Shown here in pieces: positions 17,689 through 25,109 of a stretch of DNA of 64,000 bases. The stretch covers positions 2,363,518 through 2,427,517 of the forward strand of contig NZ_OY782498.1 in the NCBI RefSeq assembly GCF_963677845.1. Direction: 5' to 3'. This stretch comes from an uncultured Pseudodesulfovibrio sp. Its GTDB lineage: Bacteria > Desulfobacterota > Desulfovibrionia > Desulfovibrionales > Desulfovibrionaceae. The translations under genes and the position numbers were made by a program. Within the stretch, counting starts at the first letter, position 1; each line of letters opens with the position of its first letter. The notes under the pieces are model-generated. The model saw only the letters and a program-made list of their open reading frames with translations. It was not told where the DNA came from and did not search any database.

Positions 17689-18273
17689 CTATGAAGCCTG
17701 TAACATTCTGCGGCATGTGAGCATCAATTCGTTGAACAATGCGCCCGCATCATACAGGTTGAAGTTTTTGAATCGAACCAGACCATCCACCATGGTAAAC
17801 AAGATGAGCGCCGATTTTCGGGGATGAATATCCTGATTGATGGATTTGTCTTCCTGCCCTGTTACAATCGCCTTTTCGAAAATATCGACCAGACAGTTAT
17901 AAATTGCTTCCAGATTTTCCCTGAACTCCGGGTTGGACTCGGAGAACCTGTAAAGGTAATGCCTGTGCAACAGCAGAAACTTGTCTTCCAACAAACCAGC
18001 CAGATACAGATAGAAAGAAACGACCTCCTCCGCCATTTCAAGACCAGAATTAAACGGTCTGTTCTCAAAGAACCGTTCGAACTGATCAACAATCTCGTCT
18101 CTGGTTTTTTCCAGGATGGCTAACAGCAGACCTTCCTTGTTCTTGAAGTGATAAAAAATCGTTCCCTCAGCCACTCCGGTCAATCGGGCCAATTCCTGAA
18201 CCGATGTATCCGCAAACCCCTTATTCGCGAACAGAACCGTGGCAACTTTGAGTATGGCTTCTTTTTTCTTCAT
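17689..18273 (-). CDS. TetR-family transcriptional regulator
   Basis: About 194 residues. The N-terminal helix-turn-helix is typical: ILKVATVLFANKGFADTSVQELARLTGVAEGTIFYHFKNKEGLL. A variable all-helical ligand domain follows. The ATG at 18273 is preferred because an upstream GTG at 18312 would place the operator at 18301 inside the coding region; the ribosome site is weak in both cases. It is followed after 15 bases by the SulP transporter, so it probably controls that operon and itself through the two matching palindromes upstream. Confidence 0.85.
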   Translation of the reverse strand: MKKKEAILKVATVLFANKGFADTSVQELARLTGVAEGTIFYHFKNKEGLLLAILEKTRDEIVDQFERFFENRPFNSGLEMAEEVVSFYLYLAGLLEDKFLLLHRHYLYRFSESNPEFRENLEAIYNCLVDIFEKAIVTGQEDKSINQDIHPRKSALILFTMVDGLVRFKNFNLYDAGALFNELMLTCRRMLQAS

Positions 18274-18300
18274 GCTGTTTAATTCATCCTTTTCCGAAAA

Positions 18301-18316
18301 CCGAGTGTTCACTCAG
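18301..18316. promoter_or_regulatory. TetR operator, site 1
   Basis: CCGAGTG-TT-CACTCAG, a near-perfect 16-base inverted repeat 28 bases before the TetR start. It shares its pattern with the site at 18362, so both are probably bound by the adjacent regulator. Confidence 0.65.
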
Positions 18317-18361
18317 TTTTTCGATTTATACTTTCCAATTAACTAGAATGTCAAAAAAAAC

Positions 18362-18391
18362 ACCAAAACTGAGCGTACACTCAGTTTTGGT
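18362..18391. promoter_or_regulatory. TetR operator, site 2
   Basis: A 30-base inverted repeat with perfect 12-base arms (ACCAAAACTGAG and its complement) around CGTACA. Its core CTGAGCG-TA-CACTCAG matches site 1 at 14 of 16 positions. The centres are 68 bases apart. Confidence 0.65.
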
Positions 18392-18660
18392 GTTAATCAA
18401 CCTTAAATCATTGAACAAGTTCCGACGCATATTAAAACGTTTAAAAAAAAAATGAAAAAAAATACGAAAAAACGACTGAAATAAACATCTTCACGTTAAA
18501 ATCGACACTTTTTTTGCGCATGCTCAGAGTCCTTACACACTCCATTACCATGGTAATATGCTGTCCAATTTGAATTTTATTCATAATTTCCTGATAAAAT
18601 AACGTGTTAGTTCGCCAAAAACAAAAAATACTGGACTTTTTCATGCTATAAGAGCAAAGA

Positions 18661-18790
18661 AGACGCTGTGATTCGCTCGGGATGACTGGAGGGTCTGCCC
18701 GATGCGCTTCAGAGAGGAGGTTCTCAAGCCACACCACAAGGGGGTGCGTGTGGTGTACTCTGCATCGATTATTCAAATCGACAGCACATT
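18661..18790 (+). other. Structured leader upstream of the APC permease
   Basis: Within the 509-base gap between the TetR and permease genes the first part (18392-18660) is very AT-rich and plausibly promoter-bearing. From 18661 base composition turns GC-rich and successive hairpins can be drawn: TCGGG/CCCGA at 18677-18702 with an inner GAC/GTC, GAGA/TCTC near 18712-18725, ACACCAC/GTGGTGT at 18731-18756, and TCGATT/AATCGA at 18765-18781. This looks like a cis-acting RNA for the permease. I do not recognise a known riboswitch class. Confidence 0.35.
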
Positions 18791-18821
18791 TCGACACACA
18801 TCAAACAAAGTGTGACAGCAT

Positions 18822-20144
18822 ATGGAAAATTTACAGAAAAAGTATGGCTTTTGGACTGCAACCGCCATGGTTGTCGGCATTGTCATCGGCTCAGGTGTCT
18901 TCTTCAAAGCGGACGATGTTCTCAAGGCGTCCGGCGGAAGTCTCTCTACCGCCCTGCTCGCATGGCTTATCGGTGGTTCAATCATGGTTGTCACGGCTTA
19001 CGTGTTTTCCAAGATCGCCACACGCATCGAACGAGTCAACGGCGTGGTCGACTACTTTGAACAGGCCTACGGCAGGAAAGCCGGATATATGGTCGCCTGG
19101 TTCATGACCTTTATATATTACCCGACTCTGGTGGCCGTCCTCGCATGGGTCTCAGCCAACTATACGGGCGCCCTGCTCGGCATGGACAATGTTGTCTGGC
19201 CTGTCTCATTCGTCTACCTGACCGGATTCTTTCTGCTCAACTATTTCTCTCCGGTCCTGGCAGGTAAATGGCAGGTTACATCCACGGTCGTAAAACTGAT
19301 TCCTCTGGCTCTGGTCGCCGCAGTCGGCGGCATTGCCGGAATCTCCAGCGGCATGACTCTGGACAACTTTACCAACGCCGCGCAAACAGTAGCCGGCAGC
19401 GGCGGCGGACTGGCTGTGGCCACCCTGTCCACGGCCTTCGCATACGAAGGATGGATTATCGCTACAGTCATCAACGCTGAGCTCAAGGATGCCAAAACAA
19501 CCCTGCCGCGCGCGCTGGTTGTCGGTACTATTGCCGTCGTATGTATATACATGCTCTACTATCTCGGCATCTCCGGCGTCCTGACCAACGATCAAGTACT
19601 GGTCGCTGGTGATGATGCACCTGTTGAAGTAATTGCCCTGATTTTCAGTAAATTAAGCGGCACCATCCTGACCGTATTCGTCATCATTTCTTGCCTGGGA
19701 ACTCTGAACGGCCTGATCATGGGCTCTGCCCGCGGCATGTTCTCCATCGCTTCTCGCGACATGGGACCCAAACCTGATTTCTTCAAAAGAATCAATCCCC
19801 AAACCAACAGCACTACCACCTCGGCCCTGATTGGTTACATCCTTTCCTGCCTGTGGTTGGTCGTCTGGTATGGCAACTTCATGGGATGGTGGGGCCAGTT
19901 CATGGATATCTCCGAACTGCCCATCGCATTCCTGTATGTGATATACATCTCCATTTATATCTGGGTGATGAAAACCTTCACCGACCTTGGTGCATTCAGC
20001 CGCTTCCTTTGTCCACTTTTGGCAGGGTGTGGCTCTCTCTACATCATCTGGGGCGCAATCCAGAAAGACATGTTCATGCACTTCCTGATTCTCTCCCTGC
20101 TCATTCTCGGCATCGGCTTTGCGTTGATGAAGAATAAGCGCTAA
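18822..20144 (+). CDS. APC-superfamily amino acid/amine permease
   Basis: 440 residues and about twelve membrane helices. Helix 1 carries the unwound substrate motif VVGIVIGSGVFFKA typical of APC transporters, and the helix 6-7 region has STAFAYEGWIIATVINAELKDAKTTLPRA, close to the LAT/YjeM-like group. It should import or exchange an amino acid or amine at the inner membrane. There is no clear ribosome site before the ATG at 18822, so translation may depend on the structured leader. Monocistronic with a terminator at 20166. Confidence 0.85.
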   Translation: MENLQKKYGFWTATAMVVGIVIGSGVFFKADDVLKASGGSLSTALLAWLIGGSIMVVTAYVFSKIATRIERVNGVVDYFEQAYGRKAGYMVAWFMTFIYYPTLVAVLAWVSANYTGALLGMDNVVWPVSFVYLTGFFLLNYFSPVLAGKWQVTSTVVKLIPLALVAAVGGIAGISSGMTLDNFTNAAQTVAGSGGGLAVATLSTAFAYEGWIIATVINAELKDAKTTLPRALVVGTIAVVCIYMLYYLGISGVLTNDQVLVAGDDAPVEVIALIFSKLSGTILTVFVIISCLGTLNGLIMGSARGMFSIASRDMGPKPDFFKRINPQTNSTTTSALIGYILSCLWLVVWYGNFMGWWGQFMDISELPIAFLYVIYISIYIWVMKTFTDLGAFSRFLCPLLAGCGSLYIIWGAIQKDMFMHFLILSLLILGIGFALMKNKR

Positions 20145-20165
20145 TACCATACGACCCATTACAGT

Positions 20166-20201
20166 AGGCCGCTTTTCCGGAATATTCTGGAGAGGCGGCC
20201 T
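20166..20201 (+). terminator. Hairpin terminator after the permease
   Basis: AGGCCGC pairs with GCGGCCT across a partly paired loop (TCCGGA/TCTGGA) and is followed by TTCTTTG. Confidence 0.7.
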
Positions 20202-20239
20202 TCTTTGTTCCACGCCGTCCTTCTTCCAATAGGGAGTTG

Positions 20240-20265
20240 ACTCAATGATCTTTCGATGATTGAGT
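20240..20265. promoter_or_regulatory. Inverted repeat before the 98-residue gene
   Basis: ACTCAATGATC and GATGATTGAGT form 11-base arms with one mismatch around TTTC, 51 bases before the start at 20317. It could be an operator or a leader hairpin. Confidence 0.4.
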
Positions 20266-20316
20266 AGAACGCGCTTAACAAATGAACCACTACTCATATT
20301 TCATACAGGATATATC

Positions 20317-20613
20317 ATGCCCGAACTCTCCATTAAAGACATCGAAACAAAACTGCATTCCCTGCTTGGCGAATCTATTCCAGCCACCCCTGCAAACAAC
20401 GTCAACGAAGCCCTGCGAGTTGCAGATGCCCTTGAAGAGAAAGGATATTCCTTTGCATTAAAGGACCTCTGCGCCAAAAGTCTGTGCGACACATCATGGC
20501 GGGCCAGCTTCACTCTGAACGGTCAGGACGTCACGGCTGAAAACCCAGAAGCAGCCGTTGCCATCTGCGTGGCTGCCCTTGCCGCACTGGAAAACGAAAC
20601 GCCTGAGGCCTGA
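20317..20613 (+). CDS. 98-residue conserved-type hypothetical protein
   Basis: A small soluble protein: N-terminal helices, a middle WRASFTLNGQDVTAENP strand-turn segment and a closing AAVAICVAALAALE helix. The W-x-A-x-F then P-E-A-A-V-A-I-C order is reminiscent of the phage ABA-sandwich type of small domain, but the match is only by eye. Two Cys lie at KDLCAKSLCD. AGGA precedes the ATG. It is 27 bases before the sigma-54 activator and on the same strand, so it may be the first gene of that operon. Function unknown. Confidence 0.65.
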   Translation: MPELSIKDIETKLHSLLGESIPATPANNVNEALRVADALEEKGYSFALKDLCAKSLCDTSWRASFTLNGQDVTAENPEAAVAICVAALAALENETPEA

Positions 20614-20640
20614 TCGAGTATTCCCAACCAGGAGTTCACC

Positions 20641-22020
20641 GTGAGCCATACCGCCCCATCTTCCGCTCAATACCAGGCAATCCTGGAAAGCATCTCGGAC
20701 GGCGTATTCACCGTGGATCAATCCTGGCGTATTCTCTCGTTTAACCGTGCCGCCGAAGAAATCACGGGGATTCCCCGTGAGGAGGCCATAGGCAGACGGT
20801 GTTCCGAAGTCTTTCGTTCCACCATGTGCGGAGATCAATGCTGCCTTCGTGAAACGCAACGAACCGGCAAGCCCCTGATCGGGCGCACTGGTTATATCAT
20901 CGATGCCGATGGAAACCGCATTCCGATCAGTCTGTCCACAGCGGTTTTGCGGGACGCTGACGGCACGGTCATCGGCGGGGCCGAAACATTCCGCGACCTG
21001 AGTGAAGTTGAAGCTCTGCGAGATGAACTAGAAGGCCGTTTTCGCGTCGGAGATCTGGTCAGCCGCAGCCCACTCATGCAACGAGTCTTTTCTTCACTCG
21101 ATCCTATCGCAGCCAGTCCGAGCACCGTGCTCATTCTCGGTGAAACCGGAACAGGCAAGGAATTAATAGCACGGACAATCCATGCCCTCAGTGACAGATG
21201 CGACGCCCCATTCGTGGCCTTGAATTGCGGCGCGCTGCCTGAGACTCTGCTTGAATCCGAGTTGTTCGGTTACAAGGCGGGAGCTTTTACAGGTGCTCGC
21301 CGCGACAAACCCGGACGGTTCGCCACGGCAGCAGGCGGCATCCTTTTCCTCGATGAAATAGGTACCATCAGTCCAGCCATGCAGGTCAGACTGCTTCGCG
21401 TTCTCCAGGAACAGACATTCGATCCGTTGGGCAGTGTCGTTCCGGAGCATTCGGACGTACGTATCATTGCAGCCACCAACAGCGACCTCACTGCCTTGGT
21501 CAAACAGGGCGATTTTCGCGAAGATTTCTTCTATCGCATCAATGTTGCTCGTGTAGATCTCCCCCCCCTGCGCTTGCGTAAAGAAGATATCCCCCTGTTG
21601 GTCATGGATTTTATCCAACATTTCAATGCTCTTCAAAACAAACAGGTAGAGGGTCTCGCTTCTGAGACTCTTTCCCTTCTCATGGTCCACGACTGGCCCG
21701 GCAATGTGCGAGAACTCCGCAACACCATCGAACGAGCCTTTATTGTTTGCCACGAAGGATTGATCGAACCGGGACATCTTCCGGATGAATTCCTTCGCTC
21801 TAAAAGCACACAAATTCCTATGACAACAGGTTTGGAAGCAGCTGTTCAGACAGTAGAAACACAGCTTATTCAAGACGCCGTCATACGTAACCACGGCAAT
21901 CGACTGGCCGCAGCCAAAGAGCTTGGCATCCACAAAAGCACACTGTTTCGCAAGATCAACCAACTCGGCATAGACCTCCCTCATCGCGATGGACGTTCTC
22001 TGTCTTCTTCCAAAAAATAG
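20641..22020 (+). CDS. Sigma-54 activator with Cys-containing PAS domain
   Basis: 459 residues starting at a GTG behind AGGAG. A PAS domain at about 10-125 carries C54, C63, C67 and C68 (TMCGDQCCLRE), a plausible iron-sulfur or redox site. The AAA+ domain at about 140-370 has Walker A GETGTGKE, the sigma-54-contact loop GAFTGA, Walker B GGILFLDEIG and the R-finger region. A Fis-type helix-turn-helix (NRLAAAKELGIHKSTLFRKI) closes the protein. Activators of this build accompany Orange-protein (NifX/DUF5320) clusters in Desulfovibrio. The palindrome at 22050 and the sigma-54 promoter at 22153 just downstream are its likely targets. Confidence 0.9.
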   Translation: MSHTAPSSAQYQAILESISDGVFTVDQSWRILSFNRAAEEITGIPREEAIGRRCSEVFRSTMCGDQCCLRETQRTGKPLIGRTGYIIDADGNRIPISLSTAVLRDADGTVIGGAETFRDLSEVEALRDELEGRFRVGDLVSRSPLMQRVFSSLDPIAASPSTVLILGETGTGKELIARTIHALSDRCDAPFVALNCGALPETLLESELFGYKAGAFTGARRDKPGRFATAAGGILFLDEIGTISPAMQVRLLRVLQEQTFDPLGSVVPEHSDVRIIAATNSDLTALVKQGDFREDFFYRINVARVDLPPLRLRKEDIPLLVMDFIQHFNALQNKQVEGLASETLSLLMVHDWPGNVRELRNTIERAFIVCHEGLIEPGHLPDEFLRSKSTQIPMTTGLEAAVQTVETQLIQDAVIRNHGNRLAAAKELGIHKSTLFRKINQLGIDLPHRDGRSLSSSKK

Positions 22021-22049
22021 TCGCACATCCGAGACCTTGTTTGTTTGCG

Positions 22050-22069
22050 GAGTCTTTTAAACGAGACTC
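22050..22069. promoter_or_regulatory. Upstream activator site for the NifX/DUF5320 cluster
   Basis: GAGTCT-N8-AGACTC, perfect 6-base arms, 84 bases before the sigma-54 promoter at 22153. Position and symmetry suit an enhancer for the activator encoded just upstream. Confidence 0.55.
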
Positions 22070-22152
22070 TTTAACATTGCACGCCCGTCCGGTTTTCTCA
22101 TATTCATCATTTAAAACGACGAGTTAAGAGTTCTTGTTCCATACAGAATTTC

Positions 22153-22168
22153 TGGCACGCTTGATGCT
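22153..22168 (+). promoter_or_regulatory. Sigma-54 promoter
   Basis: TGGCAC-N6-TGCT with exact GG-N10-GC spacing (GG at 22154-22155, GC at 22166-22167). It lies 44 bases before the NifX-domain gene at 22197. Confidence 0.75.
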
Positions 22169-22196
22169 TTTATCCTGACAAAGGAGCAAGGCAACC

Positions 22197-22796
22197 ATGA
22201 ATGCGGCCTTCAGCGTATGGGAAGATCGGATAGCTCCGGTCTTCGACGTGACCACAGAATTGGTCATCGTCGCACAAAATCCGGACAAGGCTGGAATCAA
22301 GCGAGTGCCAGTGCAGGATAACTCGCCATCCACCCTAATAAGCACTCTTCTCGGGAGGCATGTGTCCATTCTTGTGTGCGGTGCCATTTCGCGGCCACTG
22401 CACAATGCCGTCACAGCACGAAACATTGTCGTCCACCCCTTTATCAGGGGAGGACTGGCCAGAGTTATCAATGCGTGGCGGACCGGGGATCTCGAAGACG
22501 AACGTTTTCGCATGCCCGGTTGCGGCCACAGACAAGGCCGTTGCCATGGAAATCAGGAAGCTCTTCCCGGTCAGCGGGGGACAGGTCGCATGAATCGTTT
22601 TGGAAGAAGACATGGCGCCCGTCCCATCACCTCCCTGAATCAGGATGGAAGCTCTCACAAAACCTCCGACACAGCATCAGGGCAGCAATCGTTCTGCCGT
22701 TGCCTACGATGCGGGCTGGTTATGCCCCATGTGCCGGGGGTGCCTTGCACCGAACACATATGCCCAAACTGCCATGTACCAATGGTACGGGCGTAA
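22197..22796 (+). CDS. NifX/NifB-type FeMo-cofactor-binding domain protein with zinc-ribbon-like tail
   Basis: 199 residues. The first 105 form the dinitrogenase iron-molybdenum cofactor domain (WEDRIAPVFDVTTELVIV; ILVCGAISRPLHNAV), the fold of the Orange protein and MTH1175 that binds Mo/Cu/Fe-S clusters. Residues about 106-165 are a low-complexity His/Gly/Arg-rich linker (GCGHRQGRCHGNQ). The end holds two CxxC pairs (CLRCG and CPNC) in a rubredoxin or zinc-ribbon arrangement. AAAGGAG precedes the ATG. First gene under the sigma-54 promoter. A metal-cluster scaffold or sensor is likely; the exact cargo is unknown. Confidence 0.8.
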   Translation: MNAAFSVWEDRIAPVFDVTTELVIVAQNPDKAGIKRVPVQDNSPSTLISTLLGRHVSILVCGAISRPLHNAVTARNIVVHPFIRGGLARVINAWRTGDLEDERFRMPGCGHRQGRCHGNQEALPGQRGTGRMNRFGRRHGARPITSLNQDGSSHKTSDTASGQQSFCRCLRCGLVMPHVPGVPCTEHICPNCHVPMVRA

Positions 22797-22818
22797 CAAC
22801 TGAAACAAGGAGGCAATC

Positions 22819-23187
22819 ATGCCAGGAAGAAATGGATCAGGACCAATGGGAATGGGTTCACGCACAGGCAGAGGTCTTGGGGCCTGTACCGGCGTTAACG
22901 CACCAAGAGTCGATCAGCAGTACAATCAAGGTTTCGGGCGTGGATTTGGCATGCGTAACGGCATGCGTAACGGCATGGGTGGTCAGGGATTCGGATTCCG
23001 TGGTGGCCGCGGCGGTCGTGGCGGATTCGGCTATGGACAGGGAATGAACCCCGGATTCAATGCGCAATACGCAACCATGCCCCAGAACGACCCGCAAGCT
23101 TTGAAAGATCAAGCTGCATACCTTGAATCGGAGTTAAAAACGATTCAGGAACGCATTGCAGCTCTGGAAAACGATACAGAAAAATAA
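22819..23187 (+). CDS. DUF5320-family protein, glycine-rich with C-terminal coiled coil
   Basis: 122 residues. The start MPGRNGSGPMGMGSRTGRGLGACTG is the DUF5320 signature. A Gly/Phe/Arg/Met-rich middle with RGG repeats (about 40-75) follows, and the last 35 residues form a short coiled coil (LKDQAAYLESELKTIQERIA). At DNA level 22948-22971 is an exact tandem repeat of a 12-base unit encoding GMRN twice. DUF5320 proteins travel with NifX-type proteins in Orange-protein clusters. AAGGAGG precedes the ATG. Function unknown, possibly oligomeric scaffolding. Confidence 0.85.
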   Translation: MPGRNGSGPMGMGSRTGRGLGACTGVNAPRVDQQYNQGFGRGFGMRNGMRNGMGGQGFGFRGGRGGRGGFGYGQGMNPGFNAQYATMPQNDPQALKDQAAYLESELKTIQERIAALENDTEK

Positions 23188-23294
23188 TCGTTTAACCACA
23201 CATTCAGGCGGTCGCAGGGCATAATCCCGTGGCCGCCTTACACCAGGAAAAAGAAGGCGTCAGGCTTGAAAGGTCTTCGCCACAGGGAGTAACC

Positions 23295-23669
23295 ATGACG
23301 AAAATCGGCATCATCCGCTGTGAAAAAAACGAATCAAAATGTCCCCTGACAGGATGCATTACCTGTCTCACTCAAGGGAAGCAGGCTTTTTCAGCCTATG
23401 ACGCCACTGAACTCACCGGGGTATTCACCTGCCAATGTCCGGGAGATTCCGTAGAAAATATGGCAAAGATTCTCAAAGCCAAGGGAGCCGAAGCCATCCA
23501 TGTCCCGACATGCTTGTTCGCCAGCAAAACAGAAGGGAAATGGGTCATGGAACAAGGAGGTTTCTGCCCCGACATCGACCAACTTGTAGCTCGCATCCAC
23601 AAAGCTACAGGCCTTCCCTGCATCAAGGGCACTGCCCATCTTCCAGAAGGGTACACTCCGGTAATATGA
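23295..23669 (+). CDS. CGGC-domain protein
   Basis: 124 residues with seven Cys (CEKNESKCPLTGCITC, CQCPG, VPTC and later FC and PC). The pattern fits the CGGC domain, a putative metal- or cluster-binding module. AGGGAG lies before the ATG. It follows DUF5320 on the same strand and is probably co-transcribed from the sigma-54 promoter. No catalytic motif is seen. Confidence 0.75.
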   Translation: MTKIGIIRCEKNESKCPLTGCITCLTQGKQAFSAYDATELTGVFTCQCPGDSVENMAKILKAKGAEAIHVPTCLFASKTEGKWVMEQGGFCPDIDQLVARIHKATGLPCIKGTAHLPEGYTPVI

Positions 23670-23703
23670 CGACCTTGCATCACCATTAAACGAGGATAAC
23701 TTC

Positions 23704-24201
23704 ATGCTCATGACTGATCTGTTGCCCGAACAACAATGGCTTGAACTGGAAAAAACCCTACATAATGACTGGGGCGTCAATGCCTGTGCCTATGATGCGA
23801 ACGGCATGACATTCACTGGCTTTAAGAATTTCGTCAATCCGCTCTGCGCTGAGATAAAATCACACCCCGAAGGCATTCAGGCCATCTGCTCTGTTGCCCA
23901 TCAACACATGGCGAAACAAGCCAAATCCTCTGGAAAGACCGTCATTGAACAATGTGATGCCGGCATGCTCAAAATTTGTACTCCTGTTTTCAGAAATGGA
24001 GAATTTATCGGCATAGTGGGCGGCTGCGGCAGAGTGCCGGACGACAAGGAAGTAGAGAACTTCACCATCCATAAGGCGATCAACGTTCCACTGGACACTG
24101 TTGACAAATTATCCGAAGAAGTACCTGTAATCAGCATGAAAAAAGCTCAGGATATGGCAAACTTTTTAGAAAATTTTATCGAACGAATCCCCTGCGCCTG
24201 A
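23704..24201 (+). CDS. PocR-type sensory domain protein
   Basis: 165 residues matching the PocR ligand-binding domain, a PAS-like fold: NPLCAEIKSHPEGIQAICSVAHQHMAKQA, then EQCDAGMLKICTPVFRNGEFIGIVGGCGR. Conserved Cys at the PLC, AIC, EQC and KIC positions could hold a metal or small ligand. It stands alone without a DNA-binding or kinase domain, so it may signal by contact, perhaps to the sigma-54 activator nearby. GAGG precedes the ATG. Confidence 0.8.
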   Translation: MLMTDLLPEQQWLELEKTLHNDWGVNACAYDANGMTFTGFKNFVNPLCAEIKSHPEGIQAICSVAHQHMAKQAKSSGKTVIEQCDAGMLKICTPVFRNGEFIGIVGGCGRVPDDKEVENFTIHKAINVPLDTVDKLSEEVPVISMKKAQDMANFLENFIERIPCA

Positions 24202-24251
24202 TCTTGTCACGCGCTTTTGCACACGGAAAACACAACAAGGAGACTCTCCCG

Positions 24252-24674
24252 ATGGACACTGCACTCACCGAGGAACTGACAGCGTTCCTCGAATCCTGGA
24301 CCGCCGACCCCAACAAGACCAAAGGTTGCTTTCAAAACTTCAAAGAACATCTGGAAGGGCTGGAAGGCGTGACCCTTGATTTCGTTGCCCGTCCGGGCAT
24401 CACCTATTCCCTGCGCGCGACACATGCCAACCAGAAAAAGCGCAGCCTGTTCGCCATGGTAGATATCATTGATGACGACCCCGCAGACCGCTGGCTTTCG
24501 GTTTGTTTTTACAAGGAACTTGTCGATGATCCAGACGAAATCGGCGATGAAGTCCCGGAAGGGCTGATGGGTGAAGACGCCAAATGTTTCGACCTCTATG
24601 AGGGAGACGACGCTCAGGTCAGCTACATCAAAGATCGACTTTCCGCTGCCAGCCTCTCTGCTGCTGCGGAATAA
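24252..24674 (+). CDS. 140-residue acidic hypothetical protein
   Basis: A soluble acidic protein, alpha/beta by composition, with motifs DFVARPGITYSLRATHANQKKRSLFAMVDIIDDDPADRWLS split over two strands and a following helix. AAGGAG precedes the ATG. It is the last gene of the NifX/DUF5320/CGGC/PocR run. I do not recognise the family; proteins of this look occur beside PocR-type genes in sulfate reducers, but I cannot confirm this here. Confidence 0.6.
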   Translation: MDTALTEELTAFLESWTADPNKTKGCFQNFKEHLEGLEGVTLDFVARPGITYSLRATHANQKKRSLFAMVDIIDDDPADRWLSVCFYKELVDDPDEIGDEVPEGLMGEDAKCFDLYEGDDAQVSYIKDRLSAASLSAAAE

Positions 24675-24691
24675 TCCCGCCATAAAAAACG

Positions 24692-24730
24692 GATGCGGCG
24701 CGAACCTGTATACAGGTTTCGCGCCGCATC
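24692..24730. terminator. Long bidirectional hairpin terminator
   Basis: GATGCGGCGCGAA pairs with TTCGCGCCGCATC; the loop itself is the palindrome CCTGTATACAGG. An A-run on the left supplies a T-run for the minus-strand gene ending at 24761. Confidence 0.8.
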
Positions 24731-24760
24731 GGCGTTATACGTATTATTCCGTTCAGAAAT

Positions 24761-25087
24761 CTATGCCGTGCGTGCCATATGCTCGGTCAAAGCACGACAT
24801 AATTGGTCAGCACAGGATGTCGGTTTCTTACCACAGGTAATGCCACTCAACTTTTCAATCACCTCTGAAACATCCATACCTTTAAGCAATATGGACATGG
24901 CTTTGAGGTTTCCTTCGCACCCGCCTGTAAAACTCAAATGCACAAGTTTATGATCTTCGACGGCAAAGCGAATCATCTTGGCGCAAACGCCTTCTGGAAC
25001 GTAGGTATTTGCATCGCCGGGAGCATTGCTTGCGTGGATGGAATCGAGAGGGGCCAGGGGTGTCAGTTCGATGAAAGTATTTTCCAT
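24761..25087 (-). CDS. TSCPD-domain protein (TIGR03905 type)
   Basis: 108 residues. It has YVPEGVCAKMIRFAVEDHKLVHLSFTGGCEGNLKAMSILLKGM and the terminal TSCADQLCRAL, which gives the TSCPD name-motif in the variant TSCAD. The domain also ends ribonucleotide reductases and probably binds metal through its Cys. It starts 22 bases after the YitT gene stop, so the two form an operon. The start at 25087 is preferred over longer forms, which would overlap YitT. Role unknown. Confidence 0.8.
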   Translation of the reverse strand: MENTFIELTPLAPLDSIHASNAPGDANTYVPEGVCAKMIRFAVEDHKLVHLSFTGGCEGNLKAMSILLKGMDVSEVIEKLSGITCGKKPTSCADQLCRALTEHMARTA

Positions 25088-25109
25088 GAGTCGGTCCAAG
25101 AGTGAATGG

